A stretch of DNA of 64,000 nt, from positions 496,001-560,000 of the forward strand of contig NZ_CP165647.1 of the NCBI RefSeq assembly GCF_041199985.1, given 5' to 3'. Both the position numbers and the translations under genes were made by a program. Shown piece by piece: positions 18,157 to 27,443 of the stretch. The notes below the pieces were generated by a model. That model was not told the DNA's origin. It saw nothing but the letters and a program-made list of their open reading frames with translations, and did not search any database. Position 1 is the first letter of the stretch; every line of letters starts with the position of its first letter. Source of the stretch: Leptotrichia sp. HSP-536. Lineage in GTDB: Bacteria; Fusobacteriota; Fusobacteriia; Fusobacteriales; Leptotrichiaceae.

Positions 18157-19689
18157 ATAGAACTATGACAGAGTAAAAAATATAGGGGCAGTCATTAAAT
18201 ACCACAATAAATCTTTTTTGACTGCTTTTTTTAAAATATTTTACTTTGTGATATTTCTTTCAAAACTTCCCTAATCGGACATTCTCCTCCTCTCAAACAT
18301 GGCATATTTGTGCTTTTTCCTGTTTCATTAACAATTTCTGGCAAGCATTCCATCCCATCTCTATTGCCTTTTCTAGTGAACCCGTTCTTTTGCCGCTAAA
18401 GTACAGTTCATACGCCTTTTCCCTGTTTTTTCCATAGTTTGCAAAGAAAGTGTGGTATAACGCTCTTGCCTTTATCTTTCTTCTTGAAAATGCTTTGCTT
18501 TTGGCCTGCTTGATAGAAATCTTGAGCATTCGTGGGATACTAGGGCTTCCGTCCTTGAGCCTATGTAATTCTCCTCCGATATTCTTCTTATCTTCTCATA
18601 CTGGTTAAGCAGCATCTTCGTCTGGTCTTTTCTTCTCTGACTTACATTCTCCTTTTCCTTGAAATTTTCATAAAAGTTTTCAAGTTCTTTAAAATCATCT
18701 CCCTTTAGCCATTTGTAAAGATTTTTTGATATTTCCTTGTCCCTTTTAGAAATTTCAGCTATGGCTTTTACTAAATGGAACTTGTCATAGATGTGTACTG
18801 GCTTGTAAATTCCAAGCTCTCTTACAAAGCTGTCTATCCATATTCCTCCATCAGAGTTCACAATTAGTTTCTTTTTGTCCATATTGTATCTTTTTTCAAG
18901 ATAGTTAAGTACATACTCCGACACTTCCTCAAGCGATACGGAGGCAGGAAACATTATTGTGTGCTTGTCAATGAGTTTGTTTCTGTCTCTGCAGATTTCC
19001 TCAATTCCACGATGTATTGTATGTATTTTTACTTCTTCTACACTTCATATGATCTTCATCAATCTCCATATATACTGGTGAATTGTCATCTCTTTCAAAT
19101 CTTTTAATATCAAGTTTCGGCATTTGAAAAGAATTGACAAGATTATACACGGCAGCCCTTGAAACACCGTAAGTTTTTGCAAGAAATGAAGCTGTAGCAT
19201 GCTGATATTCAAAAAGTATAGTAAAAATCATCTCCTCAGAAAGCCGTCTATACCGCTTAAGTCTAATTTTTTCATCAATGTAATAGTGAATGCCTGTTTT
19301 TTTGTTTACATATTTTCGACGTTCAAAAGTTACATCCCCGAAGGCAGTGATAACAGTTCTTTTAACAAAACCTCTGCTTTTAAACTTATCTTTTCTTTCG
19401 TTGGAATGAAAGAAGTAATCATCAACTTTTTTGACATAAACTTTAAACAGTGTTTCAAAAGCTTTTGTGACAAACAGCTTAAACTGCTGCTCAAACGGAA
19501 GTCTGAAAGAAAAAATATTTTTAAAAAAAGTCTTTACAAGCGAGGAAAAATCTGATATTCTAATCATAGAGGGAACCACCTTTCAATAGGATTTGGCGAT
19601 TATATTGTAACTGGTTTCCTCTTTTTTGTTAATTTGAAATTTAATTAAATTTATTTGCCCCTATATTTTTTACTCTGTCATAGAACTAT
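18157..19689 (-). mobile_element. ISLre2-family insertion sequence with target duplication
   Basis: The element is 18167-19679 (1513 bp). Its ends are perfect 24-bp inverted repeats: left 18167-18190 begins GACAGAGTAAAA, right 19656-19679 ends TTTTACTCTGTC. A 10-bp direct repeat, ATAGAACTAT, flanks it at 18157-18166 and 19680-19689, which defines the insertion exactly. The single transposase gene (minus strand) is broken by frameshifts. The insertion separates the tRNA-Leu promoter from a divergent promoter at 19692. Confidence 0.9.
18293..19567 (-). pseudogene. ISLre2-type (UPF0236) transposase, frameshifted
   Basis: Three same-strand pieces together match the ISLre2/UPF0236 transposase. 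The first (19567-19001) has FGDVTFERRKYVNKKTG and MEIDEDH; the second (about 19045-18472) has LIVNSDGGIWIDSFVREL and VHIYDKFHLVKAI; the third (18529-18293) has the C-terminus. Frameshifts occur near 19045, where the first piece runs out of frame into a stop, and near 18500. The start is ATG 19567 with ribosome site AAAGGTGG. Not functional as read; the perfect terminal repeats suggest the element could still be moved in trans. Confidence 0.85.
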
Positions 19690-19691
19690 TC

Positions 19692-19720
19692 ACGACAAAT
19701 GTATAAAAATAAGGTATAAT
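19692..19720 (+). promoter_or_regulatory. promoter of the 19832 gene
   Basis: ACGACA (19692-19697), 17-base spacer, TATAAT (19715-19720). The IS target duplication ends at 19689, two bases before this -35, so the promoter core survives but its upstream region is now IS sequence. Confidence 0.5.
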
Positions 19721-19754
19721 ATTATTAGAAGAAAGAGAAAAGAACTTATAAAAG

Positions 19755-19835
19755 ATGGCAAATAAAGTTTTTAATTTTGAAATGGTTGAAGATGTTGAGA
19801 AAACAAATAAAAATATAGAGGAGGAATTTCTATGA
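19755..19835 (+). CDS. possible 26-residue ORF coupled to next gene
   Basis: ATG GCA AAT to TGA encodes a short acidic peptide (starts MANKVFNFEMVEDVEK). It overlaps the next start as ATGA (19832-19835). No clear ribosome site of its own. It could be a leader that couples translation or a chance ORF. Confidence 0.3.
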   Translation: MANKVFNFEMVEDVEKTNKNIEEEFL

Positions 19836-20284
19836 AAAAATTAATTATCATAGCTTTACTTATGACTTCTATTTTAGGATTTGCACAAACATTTTCTCGT
19901 GAAGGTATAGGTTCAGTAGATTTGCCAAGTGATTTTGAATTCAAAGACGGAGATAGTAATTATCAAAATTTTGAAAATAAAAATTTAAATATGAATGTAA
20001 AAATCTTCGTTTATCCTAGTACTGCTGGTTTTGACAATATTTATAGTTCAGATGAATCAACCTGGAAGATAGATGATTCTAATACTGCAAAAGAATTCTA
20101 TGATTTCAAATCTAGAGAATATGTATTGAGTAATTATTCATCAGGAATTTCTATAATTACTATGTGTTTTGCAGGATATAAAGAAAATAAATATTGTATA
20201 CAAATTTCACAACCTGGAAAAGATGCTTCTAAAAATTCTTCTTTAACTGAGCACATACTAAAATCTTATACATATTATAAATAA
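19832..20284 (+). CDS. small exported protein, function unknown
   Basis: 150 residues. The N-terminus MKKLIIIALLMTSILGFAQ is a clear signal peptide (cleavage after FAQ or nearby). The mature part is beta-rich with VDLPSDFEFKDGD near the start and two Cys (about 111 and 121), which could form a disulfide in the periplasm. No family recognised. Strong GAGGAGG ribosome site. Followed by a terminator; single-gene unit next to the ISLre2 insertion. Confidence 0.7.
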   Translation: MKKLIIIALLMTSILGFAQTFSREGIGSVDLPSDFEFKDGDSNYQNFENKNLNMNVKIFVYPSTAGFDNIYSSDESTWKIDDSNTAKEFYDFKSREYVLSNYSSGISIITMCFAGYKENKYCIQISQPGKDASKNSSLTEHILKSYTYYK

Positions 20285-20302
20285 ACATGGGAGCTAATAA
20301 AG

Positions 20303-20345
20303 GACTGTCTTATAAGGATAATCTTATGAAACAGTCTCATTTTTA
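20303..20345 (+). terminator. terminator after 19832-20284 gene
   Basis: GACTGT (20303-20308) pairs with ACAGTC (20331-20336), an inner CTTATAA/TTATG pairing is possible, and TCATTTTTAATT follows. Confidence 0.6.
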
Positions 20346-20410
20346 ATTACTAAGTGGTTTTGAGAGTATCTTGTCACATAGTAATACTATTCTCAATCAA
20401 AACAATGGAG

Positions 20411-20500
20411 TTTTTTATAATTCCGCTTAGCAGGGGTCAAGACGCCTTGTCAGAAAGTAAATAGGAAATCATTTCTTTTTTTCAAATGGGTTTAGTATAA
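20411..20500. repeat. dispersed intergenic repeat, copy 1
   Basis: This stretch runs from TTTTTTATAA to TTTAGTATAA and aligns along its full ~90 bases with 35423-35515. Shared blocks are the GGTCAAGA core and ATTTCTTTTTTTCAAATGGG. The core also resembles the palindrome at 22051-22070. No coding potential. The rest of 20285-20717 holds only a terminator and the upstream region of the OppD-like gene. Confidence 0.6.
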
Positions 20501-20717
20501 AAATAGAATTATTAAAAATTTATTGTATAAAAATCATTAAGGAGAAATTGAGAAAAGTAAAAAATTACAGGTAAAAAAATAAAAAATATGTTACAATGTT
20601 ATCGGAATATTTCTTTAAAATTGAAGGAAAGAATTATGATAATTTTTATGTTTGAATCATTTTTTTACTCAATTTTGAAGTTGAATTTTAATAAAAATTT
20701 TATATAAGGAGAAAAAT

Positions 20718-21710
20718 ATGGAACAGACTGAAACATTAATCAAAATTAATAATCTTGTTACAAGTTTTCGGATAAAAGATGAATATTTTCCCGCTGTGGA
20801 TAATGTTTCGCTGGAACTTAGAAGAAATGAGATACTGGCGATAGTGGGAGAGTCAGGATGTGGAAAAAGTACACTTGCGACATCTATTATTGGACTGCAT
20901 AATCCGAACAACACTAAATTAGAGGGAGAAATTAATTTTGAAGGGAAAAATCTTTTGGAAGCAAATGAGGAAGAATATAATAAAATTAGAGGAAATAAAA
21001 TTGGAATGATTTTTCAGGATCCATTGTCGGCTTTAAATCCACTGATGAGAATAGGTGAACAAATTGAAGAAGGAATGATTTATCATACAAAATTGTCAAA
21101 AACTGAAAGGGAAGCTAGGATGCTGGAATTATTACAGCATGTAGGAATAAAAAATCCCAAACGTGTAGCAAGGCAATTTCCACACGAATTATCTGGAGGA
21201 ATGCGTCAAAGAGTTATGATTGCAATAGCGCTTTCCTGCAAGCCTGAAATAATAATAGCCGATGAGCCAACAACGGCATTGGACGTTACAATACAGGCAC
21301 AAATACTGGATTTGCTAAAAACTTTACAAAATGAAATAAATGCTGGAATTATGCTAATTACACATGATTTAGGCGTCGTTGCTGAAATGGCGGACAGAGT
21401 AGCAGTAATGTATGCTGGAGAAATTGTAGAAATTGCAAATGTGAATGATTTGTTCAGCAATCCAAAACATCCCTACACAAGATCCTTGCTCAACTCAATT
21501 CCGCAACTTGACACAGAAACTGAGAAATTGCATGTAATTCAAGGCATTGTTCCTTCGTTAACCAAGCTAAACAGGACAGGTTGCCGTTTTTCTCAAAGAA
21601 TTCCATGGATAAAAGAAAGTGAGCATGAAAAAAATCCAGTGTTGCATGAAGTGGAAAAAAATCATTTTGTAAGGTGTACTTGCTGGAAAAATTTTAATTT
21701 TGAAAGATAA
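20718..21710 (+). CDS. oligopeptide/dipeptide-type ABC transporter ATPase (OppD/DppD-like)
   Basis: 330 residues. Walker A GESGCGKST, signature LSGGMRQRVMIAIAL, Walker B IIIADEPTTALDVT and switch His in LITHDLG. The C-terminal oligopeptide-transporter extension runs from HPYTRSLLNSIPQLD to TGCRFSQR and ends in a Cys pair region (CTC), which is specific to the OppD/DppD/NikD subfamily. No permease, binding protein or OppF-type partner lies next to it, so it is an orphan here. A MITE follows directly. Confidence 0.88.
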   Translation: MEQTETLIKINNLVTSFRIKDEYFPAVDNVSLELRRNEILAIVGESGCGKSTLATSIIGLHNPNNTKLEGEINFEGKNLLEANEEEYNKIRGNKIGMIFQDPLSALNPLMRIGEQIEEGMIYHTKLSKTEREARMLELLQHVGIKNPKRVARQFPHELSGGMRQRVMIAIALSCKPEIIIADEPTTALDVTIQAQILDLLKTLQNEINAGIMLITHDLGVVAEMADRVAVMYAGEIVEIANVNDLFSNPKHPYTRSLLNSIPQLDTETEKLHVIQGIVPSLTKLNRTGCRFSQRIPWIKESEHEKNPVLHEVEKNHFVRCTCWKNFNFER

Positions 21711-21728
21711 TTATACCTTGAAAGGTTA

Positions 21729-21878
21729 GGCTGTGTCTGAAAACTCAAAATCTATGTTATTTTTAATGTTTTTTGATTTTATAGATTATACAAATCACGA
21801 TAAAATCAGTATTTATTATTTTTGATTTTGGAAAAATTTGTTAAAAATTCATCATTTTGAGAGCTTTCAGACATGCCC
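21729..21878. mobile_element. MITE, copy A
   Basis: 150 bp with ends GGCTGTGTCTGAAAACTC and its near-complement ...CTTTCAGACATGCCC, flanked by TA on both sides. Nearly identical in its interior to the copies at 35260 and 40468, and its ends match the IS5-type element in this window. It carries no ORF. Confidence 0.85.
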
Positions 21879-22050
21879 TAATTAAGTTGTGTAAAAACTA
21901 TTATTTAAAGAAACTTATTTTTCTATGAAATAAATATGCCTCAAAGATTGATGAAAAGCAATATAGTTAATGTTTTTTATTAGAATTTATTTATTAGACT
22001 TGTTTGGAAACTATACGTATTTAATATTTGATAAATTGAATGCTCTGAAG

Positions 22051-22070
22051 CAAGGGGTCTTGACCCCTTG
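22051..22070. repeat. perfect-arm palindrome with repeat-family core
   Basis: CAAGGGGTC-TT-GACCCCTTG has 9-base arms, followed by TAAAATAAAA. It matches the GGGGTCAAGA core of the dispersed repeat at 20411 and 35423. It can act as a terminator. It lies within the gene-free stretch 21711-22309, which also contains MITE A and, near 22258-22284, a TTGAAA...TATACT promoter-like pair for the next gene. Confidence 0.5.
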
Positions 22071-22309
22071 TAAAATAAAAAAACGTAGGTTATCGAACAC
22101 ATCTATTATTGATTTTCTAAATAAATTATTAATATTTGATGTTAAGTTAGTAAAATCAGGCAATTTTGAGTTTTTAATTTAAAAAAAATTAAAATATTCT
22201 ATTTTTTAGTTTAAAAATTTTAAAAATAAAAAAATTGAAATTATCAAGAAATTACTATTGAAAAATTAAAAAAAGTGTTATACTATAAATAAAAGGAGAT
22301 GAGATTGCT

Positions 22310-22843
22310 ATGAAAAGTAAACTTTTTAACAGAATAGTATTATTTTTAATGTTTCTTATGGTAGTTTTTTCTGTCAGAGCAGACAAGAAATATTCTTCTG
22401 GGATAGGAGACCATCTTATGTCACTTTATGAATATCCAGTTAAAGGATATGAAAAGTATGGAAAAATCAATAGAATTCGTTATAAGGGTGATTATTATGA
22501 TCCTGTTAACTATCCTGATCATGGGATAAAGTTTGTGGTTCATCAAGATGGAGTGAGAGTGAAAGTTGAACAAGTAGAGTACATTGGGGAAGATAACGGT
22601 TCTAGATATGAAACTTTAGGTACCCTTTTTGAAATATCTCCTCTAAAAGGAAAACTTTATGCTTTTGACGGAGTATTGCCTGAAGGTGCAGCTACTCAGA
22701 GAATGACAGTGGAGTATAAAGGGAAAAAAATAAAATATTATTTAGATTATGGTTCGAGACTTATAATGACAGATGAAGAGGAAGGGCCAGAAGATACAGA
22801 AGTTGTGGAACTTTTTTCAGGAGATGAGGGTGATAGGCTTTAG
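22310..22843 (+). CDS. exported protein of unknown function
   Basis: 177 residues. Signal peptide MKSKLFNRIVLFLMFLMVVFSVRA, probable cleavage after RA. The mature part is Tyr- and Gly-rich, beta-like (IKFVVHQDGVRVKVEQVEYIG, MTVEYKGKKIKYYLDYG) and ends in a very acidic tail (TDEEEGPEDTEVVE). No family recognised. AAAAGGAGATGA ribosome site. Monocistronic with a strong terminator downstream. Confidence 0.7.
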   Translation: MKSKLFNRIVLFLMFLMVVFSVRADKKYSSGIGDHLMSLYEYPVKGYEKYGKINRIRYKGDYYDPVNYPDHGIKFVVHQDGVRVKVEQVEYIGEDNGSRYETLGTLFEISPLKGKLYAFDGVLPEGAATQRMTVEYKGKKIKYYLDYGSRLIMTDEEEGPEDTEVVELFSGDEGDRL

Positions 22844-22940
22844 TTTGGAAAAATAATATAAAAAAATATTTGAGACTTAAATAAGAAATATAAAAATTAA
22901 ATTTGATAAATTTGATTGATTAATACTTCTTCCTTAAAAA

Positions 22941-22990
22941 AACATGATCTTTAAACTTTTTATTTAGTTTTTAGATCATGTTCTTGTTTT
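22941..22990 (+). terminator. strong terminator
   Basis: AACATGATCTTTAAACT (22941-22957) and AGTTTTTAGATCATGTT (22966-22982) pair at 15 of 17 positions, followed by CTTGTTTT. Confidence 0.8.
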
Positions 22991-23004
22991 GTGAATTTGA
23001 ATTA

Positions 23005-23944
23005 GGGCGTGTCTGAAAACTCAGAATCAATGATATTTTTAATGATTACTTAAATTTATTTTATTAAAATCATTATGCATCCTATATAAATAAAATTTAT
23101 AAATGTGCTTGCCAGCTTATCATAGCGTGTCCCTATTCTGCGGAACTGTTTAAGCTTATTAAAAAAACATTCCACAAGATGTCTTTCCTTGTAGATATGA
23201 TAATCGCATTCCCATTTGTCCACTGCATTGGACTTCGGAGATACACATTTTCCCCCGTGTTTTCTTATGTACTCCCGAACTTCCTTTGTTCCGTATGCCT
23301 TGTCTGCCAGTATGCTGCTGCCTTTTATGCTTAGCTGCGACAATATTTTAATTGCTTGCGTACTATCATGAATCTGTCCTGCAGTAAGTTTTATGTACAG
23401 CGGATTTCCAAGTCCATCAACAACTGCATGAATCTTAGTTGTCCTTCCTCCTGAGCTTCTCCCGATGTGCTGATTCACTTCTGAATCTTTTGCCCTTTTT
23501 TAGCTCCTGCACTGCTCTGGTGGGCTTTAACTGCTGTAGAGTCAATGCTCAAGTTCTCATAATCGGCATCTTCCCTTAAATGCTCAAATATTTTAAGCAG
23601 AGTCCCCTCGTCACGCCATTTGCAGAAACGAGAATAGACTGTCTTCCATGAACCGAAACGTTCAGGAAGGTCTCTCCAAGGCGCCGCTGCAGGCAATCCA
23701 TAGCACGGCATTAAACATCAGGCGTAAATCCTTGCCTGGACGTCCTGTCTTAGCTTTGGGAAACATATGCTTTATTTTATTCCATTGTTCATCTGATATT
23801 TCATATCTTCTTTGCATGATAGAAGCCTCCTGTGCTTTTCTTTTATTGTATCAGACTGAGAGCAATGTTTCAACTCATTGATTATGGGTATATTATTTGA
23901 TAATCATTAAAAATATCATTGATTCTGAGTTTTCAGACACGCCC
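23005..23944 (-). mobile_element. IS5-family element, copy 1 (940 bp)
   Basis: 44-bp inverted ends beginning GGGCGTGTCTGAAAACTC, with TA on each side (23003-23004 and 23945-23946). The two other copies are at 52884 and 63063. Relative to copy 2 it lacks 3 bases in the transposase and has one extra A in the A6G tract. It is inserted between a terminator and the 3' end of the thioredoxin-like gene. Confidence 0.92.
23056..23817 (-). pseudogene. IS5-family transposase in three frames, copy 1
   Basis: N-terminal part 23817-23662 (MQRRYEISDEQWNKIK..., DUF4096 type) ends at a TGA. The homologous sequence resumes as APWRDLPERFGSWKTVYSRF in another frame (to 23475), and the DDE domain (HIGRSSGGRTTKIHAVVDG, then ADKAYG and ECFFNKLKQFRRIGTRYDK) is in a third (23478-23056). 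The second junction has AAAAAAG, the slippery motif used for -1 frameshifting in IS5 relatives. The first junction has no obvious slippery site. Confidence 0.85.
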
Positions 23945-23962
23945 TAAACAAAAGAAACAATT

Positions 23963-24475
23963 TTAGTTTAAAAGGTTATCAGGTTCATGGAAAAATTCAA
24001 CTAACTCGTCATATGTTATTGTTCCTTCATGAATATCTTCAATTTTAGAGTTTTGTATTTTTAAGTTATACGGAACACCTTTAACTTTAAATGCATTCAT
24101 TATTGCTCTTTCCATATCATAGTAAACTGGGAAAGTGAAATTGTTTTCAGTTACAAAGTTTTTTGTCTTTGCTAATGTTGTATGATTGCTTGTAAATACA
24201 ACTGCTACGTTTACTTTGTCTTTATTTTCTTCATAAAACTTTTGAACTTCAGATAATTCAGCATGGCAATGCGGACACCATTCTGCAGCAAAAACTAATA
24301 ATGTAGGTTTACCATTATTAAAAATTTTTCTGCTTTTTGTACGGATTCTATTAAAATCCTTTAGTTCAAAATTAGGAAGTTTAGCTCCTTTCTCAACAGT
24401 TACATTAAGAGATTGTTTTCCATGACCAATTAAAAATGTCATAAACATTGAAATAATAATTAATAATTTTCTCAT
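23963..24475 (-). CDS. exported thioredoxin-like (TlpA/redoxin) protein
   Basis: 170 residues. Signal peptide MRKLLIIISMFMTFLIGHG, then a thioredoxin fold with the redox pair WCPHCH (C67 and C70) and the cis-Pro loop KGVPYN. The N-terminal strand GAKLPNFELKDF is typical of the AhpC/TSA-redoxin and TlpA groups. Probable role: thiol-disulfide exchange or reduction of exported proteins; the partner is unknown. Start has ribosome site GAAAGGAAG on the minus strand. IS copy 1 ends 18 bases after its stop. Confidence 0.85.
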   Translation of the reverse strand: MRKLLIIISMFMTFLIGHGKQSLNVTVEKGAKLPNFELKDFNRIRTKSRKIFNNGKPTLLVFAAEWCPHCHAELSEVQKFYEENKDKVNVAVVFTSNHTTLAKTKNFVTENNFTFPVYYDMERAIMNAFKVKGVPYNLKIQNSKIEDIHEGTITYDELVEFFHEPDNLLN

Positions 24476-24600
24476 TTTTATTCTTCCTTTCTATGTATTT
24501 TTTTCAAAATTCTAATTTAAATTTTGAAATCTTTAGCCACATTATATAACATTCTTTAAAATATGTAAATTTATTTTTGTTAAAAATGTATAATTTTTGT

Positions 24601-24629
24601 TTGACTTTATGTACAAAAATTATTATAAT
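24601..24629 (+). promoter_or_regulatory. promoter of the 24675 gene
   Basis: TTGACT (24601-24606), 17-base spacer, TATAAT (24624-24629), followed 45 bases later by the ATG. Confidence 0.75.
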
Positions 24630-24674
24630 TGTTTGATGTATTAGAAAGAAATAAAGAAGGAGTATGAGAATTGT

Positions 24675-25682
24675 ATGAAAAAAATAGGAGTAATAGTAGT
24701 AATAATGTTAATTATTGCACTTTTATCGTTAAAATCGGGAACAAATGAAAAACAAACAAAAAACAGAGTTTCCAAGGAACAAGTTATATTAGAAAAAAAT
24801 AAGGCAAAATATAATAAACACATACGATTTTATAATAGAATTTTGAATATTGATAAAGGACTTTTGTATTATTTTGAAGATGCAGGAGTAGAAAAAAAAT
24901 TTAAAGTTATTCAAAATGAGGATATAAAAGCTGAAATTGCAATAGATAGAAATTTTGTTGATAAATTAAAGGAATTGGAAAAAATCAAAGAAAAAGATGA
25001 ATTAGATAAAAAAGCCATTGCTATGATTCCAATACTCGAAAAAATGCTGCCAATTGTAGATAAAATGAGAACTTATTATAATAATAAGGAATATTTGAAA
25101 GACAAGTATACAGGAGCACAAATCTTACATACAGAGTTACTTGCTATTTTGGATAAATATAACCAAGTTACTAAAAATTATAAAGAATTATTTGAAAAAA
25201 AATCTAGTGAAATAAAAAAATTGATGATAAAAGATTATGACAAGAGAAGAGAATTCATCACTTATAACCAATTTATGTTTATTGAAGAAGGAGATAATAT
25301 CATAAAAGAAATTCATAAGCAAGGACTAGATGCAAGTGATTTTTCTACTAAGGGGAATTCTAAAAAATTCAAAAAAATAGAAGAGAAAATGGCAAAAGCA
25401 CTTACAAAATTTGAAAAATCCCTGAAAAATACAAAACAGCTTACAAAAGAAGGATACATAGTTGGACAGCATAACAATTTTGTTCAAAAATCAAACAAAT
25501 TTAAGGAATCTGTGAACGTGTTTATTCAAAAAATAGAGAAAAAGGAAAAAGCATCCCATTCATCTATAAGTGACAGTTTTTTTGCACAGACAGAGAAAGG
25601 GACACCAGAAAATGTGTTATCTAGTTTTAATGAAGTAGTAAAAGAACATAATAAATTATTAACACAGAAAACCAAAAAATAA
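24675..25682 (+). CDS. exported DUF3829-like (YiiG-type) protein
   Basis: 335 residues. The N-terminal hydrophobic segment (GVIVVIMLIIALLSL) is a signal or anchor; no lipobox Cys is present, unlike many YiiG relatives. The rest is helical and Lys/Glu-rich, with KYNKHIRFYNRILN near the start and a YTGAQILHTELLAILDKYN block, the pattern of DUF3829 proteins. Function unknown in the family. Own promoter and terminator, so a single-gene unit. Confidence 0.65.
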   Translation: MKKIGVIVVIMLIIALLSLKSGTNEKQTKNRVSKEQVILEKNKAKYNKHIRFYNRILNIDKGLLYYFEDAGVEKKFKVIQNEDIKAEIAIDRNFVDKLKELEKIKEKDELDKKAIAMIPILEKMLPIVDKMRTYYNNKEYLKDKYTGAQILHTELLAILDKYNQVTKNYKELFEKKSSEIKKLMIKDYDKRREFITYNQFMFIEEGDNIIKEIHKQGLDASDFSTKGNSKKFKKIEEKMAKALTKFEKSLKNTKQLTKEGYIVGQHNNFVQKSNKFKESVNVFIQKIEKKEKASHSSISDSFFAQTEKGTPENVLSSFNEVVKEHNKLLTQKTKK

Positions 25683-25714
25683 TATTTAAAGTTTAGAATT
25701 AATATAAAATGTCG

Positions 25715-25750
25715 AAAGAAAGATTTGATTTTATCAGATTTTTCTTTTTT
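25715..25750 (+). terminator. terminator after DUF3829-like gene
   Basis: AAAGAAAGATTTGAT (25716-25730) pairs with ATCAGATTTTTCTTT (25733-25747), with wobbles, and runs into T7. Confidence 0.75.
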
Positions 25751-25880
25751 TATTCTCAATTTCTTATTTATAAATAGAAGATTTATGAATAAGCGAACGA
25801 TTCTCAGTTTTAGAAAGTCTATGACTTCTTGCTAAATTTTGTTAAATAGATAAAATATTGTTTTTCTTTTTAAATAGGAT

Positions 25881-26864
25881 TTAGTATTCAAAATATTTCT
25901 CCATATTAAAATAAAAAATATCCCCTTTTTTATCAATTAAAAATCCAGAAATTTCCATTTCCTCAGATAATTTTTCCATAATTTCATAAAATTTAGAAGG
26001 TGTCTGGTTATACATCCCTGTTGAAATAATATCGCCAAAAAAAGCACTTTCCGTAATTACTCCAACTTGCTTATTTTGAGATGGAAAGCCTGTTTTGGGA
26101 CTTATGATATGTCCGTATTTTTCGTTATTTATCAAAAGATATGTATTTTTTTGATTGGAAGTTGAATAACTTTTATTTTTTATTTTTATTTCAAATAAAT
26201 CGTTGCATTCATCGTCGCCAGCATATTGATTTTGAGTTATTTTAATTGGCATTCCTTTTTCATTTCGCAATATTTCCCTTTCTTCTTCAGGATTTTCAGC
26301 GATAATCCCCCATTCATCAATAGCAATAATACTACTCCCCCCAGCATTCACAATTGCGTCCTTTATCCCAATTTTTTTCATTTCTTCAACTATTTTTTCT
26401 ATTGCATACGCCTTTATAAATGAACCTGTTATAATTTCCTGATTCTTTTCAATTTTTACCCGCTTTTTCTTTTTATCAATAACTATTTTTTTATAATCCA
26501 CAAGTTTTCTAGATTTTCTAATTTCCTCCAAAGATGGCAAAATAGGATTTTGTTTATAAAATCCCCAAAGCCTTATGAGAGGCATTATCGTAATGTCGTA
26601 TTCTTTGCCAATAATTTTTGACAAATGAATAATTTTGCTCAAAATTTTTATAGTTTCATCATTTACTTTTACAAAATGTCCGCTATTTTTATTTATTTTA
26701 TCAATGTACGAATTTTCTGAATATGAGTTGTACTTTTCATTCATATCTTCCAAAATCCCAAATAATTTGTCAAAAACAGAATCATCATAAATTTCGGGTA
26801 TTTTTATTTTTATGTCTGAATGAAACAAAAATCGCACTTGAACTTTATACATCATATTTTTCAC
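25881..26864 (-). CDS. apbE: ApbE-like FAD:protein FMN transferase
   Basis: 327 residues. ApbE attaches FMN to Thr/Ser of target proteins using FAD. Motifs: EKYNSYSENSYIDKIN (usual FS.YxxxSxxxxIN), GSFIKAYAIEKIVEEMKKIGIKDAIVNAGGSS (nucleotide binding), YSTSNQ, HIISPKTGFPS and GDIISTGMY (metal/substrate site). It starts directly with the catalytic core and has no signal peptide or lipobox, unlike many exported ApbEs. Several positions are non-consensus (GSFIKAYA instead of GxxxKGYA). It lies 18 bases after the neighbouring 26883-27443 gene on the same strand and is likely co-transcribed. Confidence 0.85.
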   Translation of the reverse strand: MKNMMYKVQVRFLFHSDIKIKIPEIYDDSVFDKLFGILEDMNEKYNSYSENSYIDKINKNSGHFVKVNDETIKILSKIIHLSKIIGKEYDITIMPLIRLWGFYKQNPILPSLEEIRKSRKLVDYKKIVIDKKKKRVKIEKNQEIITGSFIKAYAIEKIVEEMKKIGIKDAIVNAGGSSIIAIDEWGIIAENPEEEREILRNEKGMPIKITQNQYAGDDECNDLFEIKIKNKSYSTSNQKNTYLLINNEKYGHIISPKTGFPSQNKQVGVITESAFFGDIISTGMYNQTPSKFYEIMEKLSEEMEISGFLIDKKGDIFYFNMEKYFEY

Positions 26865-26882
26865 TCCATAATTATTTGTTTA

Positions 26883-27443
26883 TTAATTTCCGCTAGAAGA
26901 AGTTGCTTTTTCGCTTGACTTAGTTTCTGTTGTAGTTTTTGGAGCTTCTGATTTTGTATTGTCAAGTTTGAATTGATTTTTTATATCTTTACCATCTTTC
27001 AAATTAATATTGTTCTGCTGTTGTGCAGTTTTTGAATTTTGTGTTTTTGGAGATCCGTTTTTTTCATTTTTCTTTGGATTAGTGTCAGTTTTATTATTTT
27101 TGGATTGTCTTACAGAGTTTTGGGCTGTATTGACGGCAGGGGTATTTCGTGTATGTACAACTGGAGTTGGCTGTGATGAAGATTTCACTTCTTTCGCAGT
27201 TTCAGGATTTTTGGCATTTTGATTTGCATTATTTCCAGTTCCTGTATTTCCTCCAGCAGAAGATGTCGCTCGTTCACTTCCTTTTCTTTCTTTAAGAGTT
27301 CCATTTGCTGAAGATGTAGCTTTTTCACTGGTTTTACCTTCTACCGTAGTTTGTACTTTATTTTTTGTAAATTGTTTATAATTTCCAAATACAATTAACG
27401 AAACTGCCCCTAAAAATAATATTATCTTTTTTTTATTGCTCAT
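26883..27443 (-). CDS. exported low-complexity Ser/Thr/Asn-rich protein
   Basis: 186 residues. One N-terminal hydrophobic segment (KKIILFLGAVSLIVFGNY) serves as signal or anchor. The rest is disordered in appearance, rich in Ser, Thr, Asn, Lys and Gln. A motif recurs three times: SEKATSSANG, SERATSSAGG and, at the very C-terminus, SEKATSSSGN. No domain is recognised. It is the upstream gene of a pair with apbE, and the (K/R)ATSS repeats loosely resemble the Ser-Gly-Ala-Thr acceptor of ApbE. That link is speculative. Confidence 0.6.
   Translation of the reverse strand: MSNKKKIILFLGAVSLIVFGNYKQFTKNKVQTTVEGKTSEKATSSANGTLKERKGSERATSSAGGNTGTGNNANQNAKNPETAKEVKSSSQPTPVVHTRNTPAVNTAQNSVRQSKNNKTDTNPKKNEKNGSPKTQNSKTAQQQNNINLKDGKDIKNQFKLDNTKSEAPKTTTETKSSEKATSSSGN

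Noticed and set aside
21970..22182. 70-residue ORF between MITE A and the 22310 gene
   Set aside because: It runs through the repeat-family palindrome at 22051, has no ribosome site, and its composition looks noncoding.
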